A DNA stretch of 64,000 nucleotides, from the NCBI RefSeq assembly GCF_030652515.1, contig NZ_JAUSAR010000217.1, positions 1 through 64,000 of the forward strand, given 5' to 3'. The notes beneath the pieces are model-generated. The model was not told the origin of the DNA, searched no databases, and saw only the letters and a program-made list of their open reading frames with translations. This stretch comes from Aquabacterium sp. (lineage in GTDB: Bacteria; Pseudomonadota; Gammaproteobacteria; Burkholderiales; Burkholderiaceae_C). A program made the position numbers and the translations under genes. Below, in pieces: positions 63,979-64,000 of this stretch (the first letter of the stretch is position 1; each line of letters starts with the position of its first letter).

Positions 63979-64000
63979 ATGCACCCCACTCTACCGCACA

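Noticed and set aside
1..64000. CRISPR arrays, insertion sequences, rRNA
   Set aside because: No regularly spaced repeats, transposase or rRNA-like sequence was seen anywhere in the window.

Overview
The window is high-GC, densely coded and looks like chromosome from a betaproteobacterium of the order Burkholderiales (Comamonadaceae / Leptothrix-Rubrivivax type). Supporting signs are the gene order fmdB-like / DUF502 / aspS / nudB / endonuclease-exonuclease / clsB, the ubiJ-ubiB pair, zapB-zapA followed by a 6S RNA, and an EpsL-type outer-membrane protein beside a WcaJ-type sugar transferase. The assignment is inferred from gene content and order only; no rRNA marker is present.

Layout. 0-8 kb: the 3' part of aconitase A, an ArsC/Spx-like protein, an aldehyde dehydrogenase with a divergent sigma-54 activator, then ubiG-gph. 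8-13.3 kb: a minus-strand exopolysaccharide block (manC, galE, epsL-like, wcaJ-like). 13.4-23.8 kb: plus-strand housekeeping genes (ubiJ, ubiB, a sodium/solute symporter, fmdB-like, DUF502, aspS, a lipoprotein, nudB, an EEP nuclease, clsB).

23.8-44.6 kb: 18 minus-strand genes, most joined by ATGA/GTGA stop-start overlaps, behind one cobalamin riboswitch. They encode two TonB-dependent receptors, a BtuFCD-type ABC importer, the late half of cobalamin synthesis and salvage (cobB, cobO, cobQ, cobD, cbiB, cobU, cobT, cobS, cobC), a second BtuF-like protein without a signal peptide, and the most unusual part of the window: a coupled trio of an ExbB/TolQ-like channel, a DUF2149 protein with an ExbD-like helix, and a CobN-like chelatase subunit that carries a signal peptide and a C-terminal membrane anchor. 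No corrin-ring methylase genes and no AAA+ partners of the cobaltochelatase are in the window, so this CobN homologue may work in the envelope on imported tetrapyrroles rather than as a classical cytoplasmic cobaltochelatase.

44.6-47.6 kb: zapB-like, zapA, 6S RNA, a diguanylate cyclase-like protein with a degenerate GGDEF motif, a beta-hydroxyacid dehydrogenase, and a tRNA-Ala(CGC) that overlaps the end of that gene. 47.6-54.8 kb: a visibly more AT-rich insert directly after the tRNA with defence-type cargo (Beta-family protein, sce7726-like protein, an Mrr-like nuclease, a KAP P-loop NTPase, an HELRH metallopeptidase and several unknown small proteins). No integrase is visible.

54.9-64 kb: core-like sequence again (a GGDEF protein with a duplicated sensor domain, a Bcr/CflA transporter, an Aer-type chemoreceptor, YciH, PPK2, a PAP2 phosphatase, a UPF0016 manganese exporter behind a yybP-ykoY riboswitch, and two tandem repeat-rich membrane-anchored proteins).
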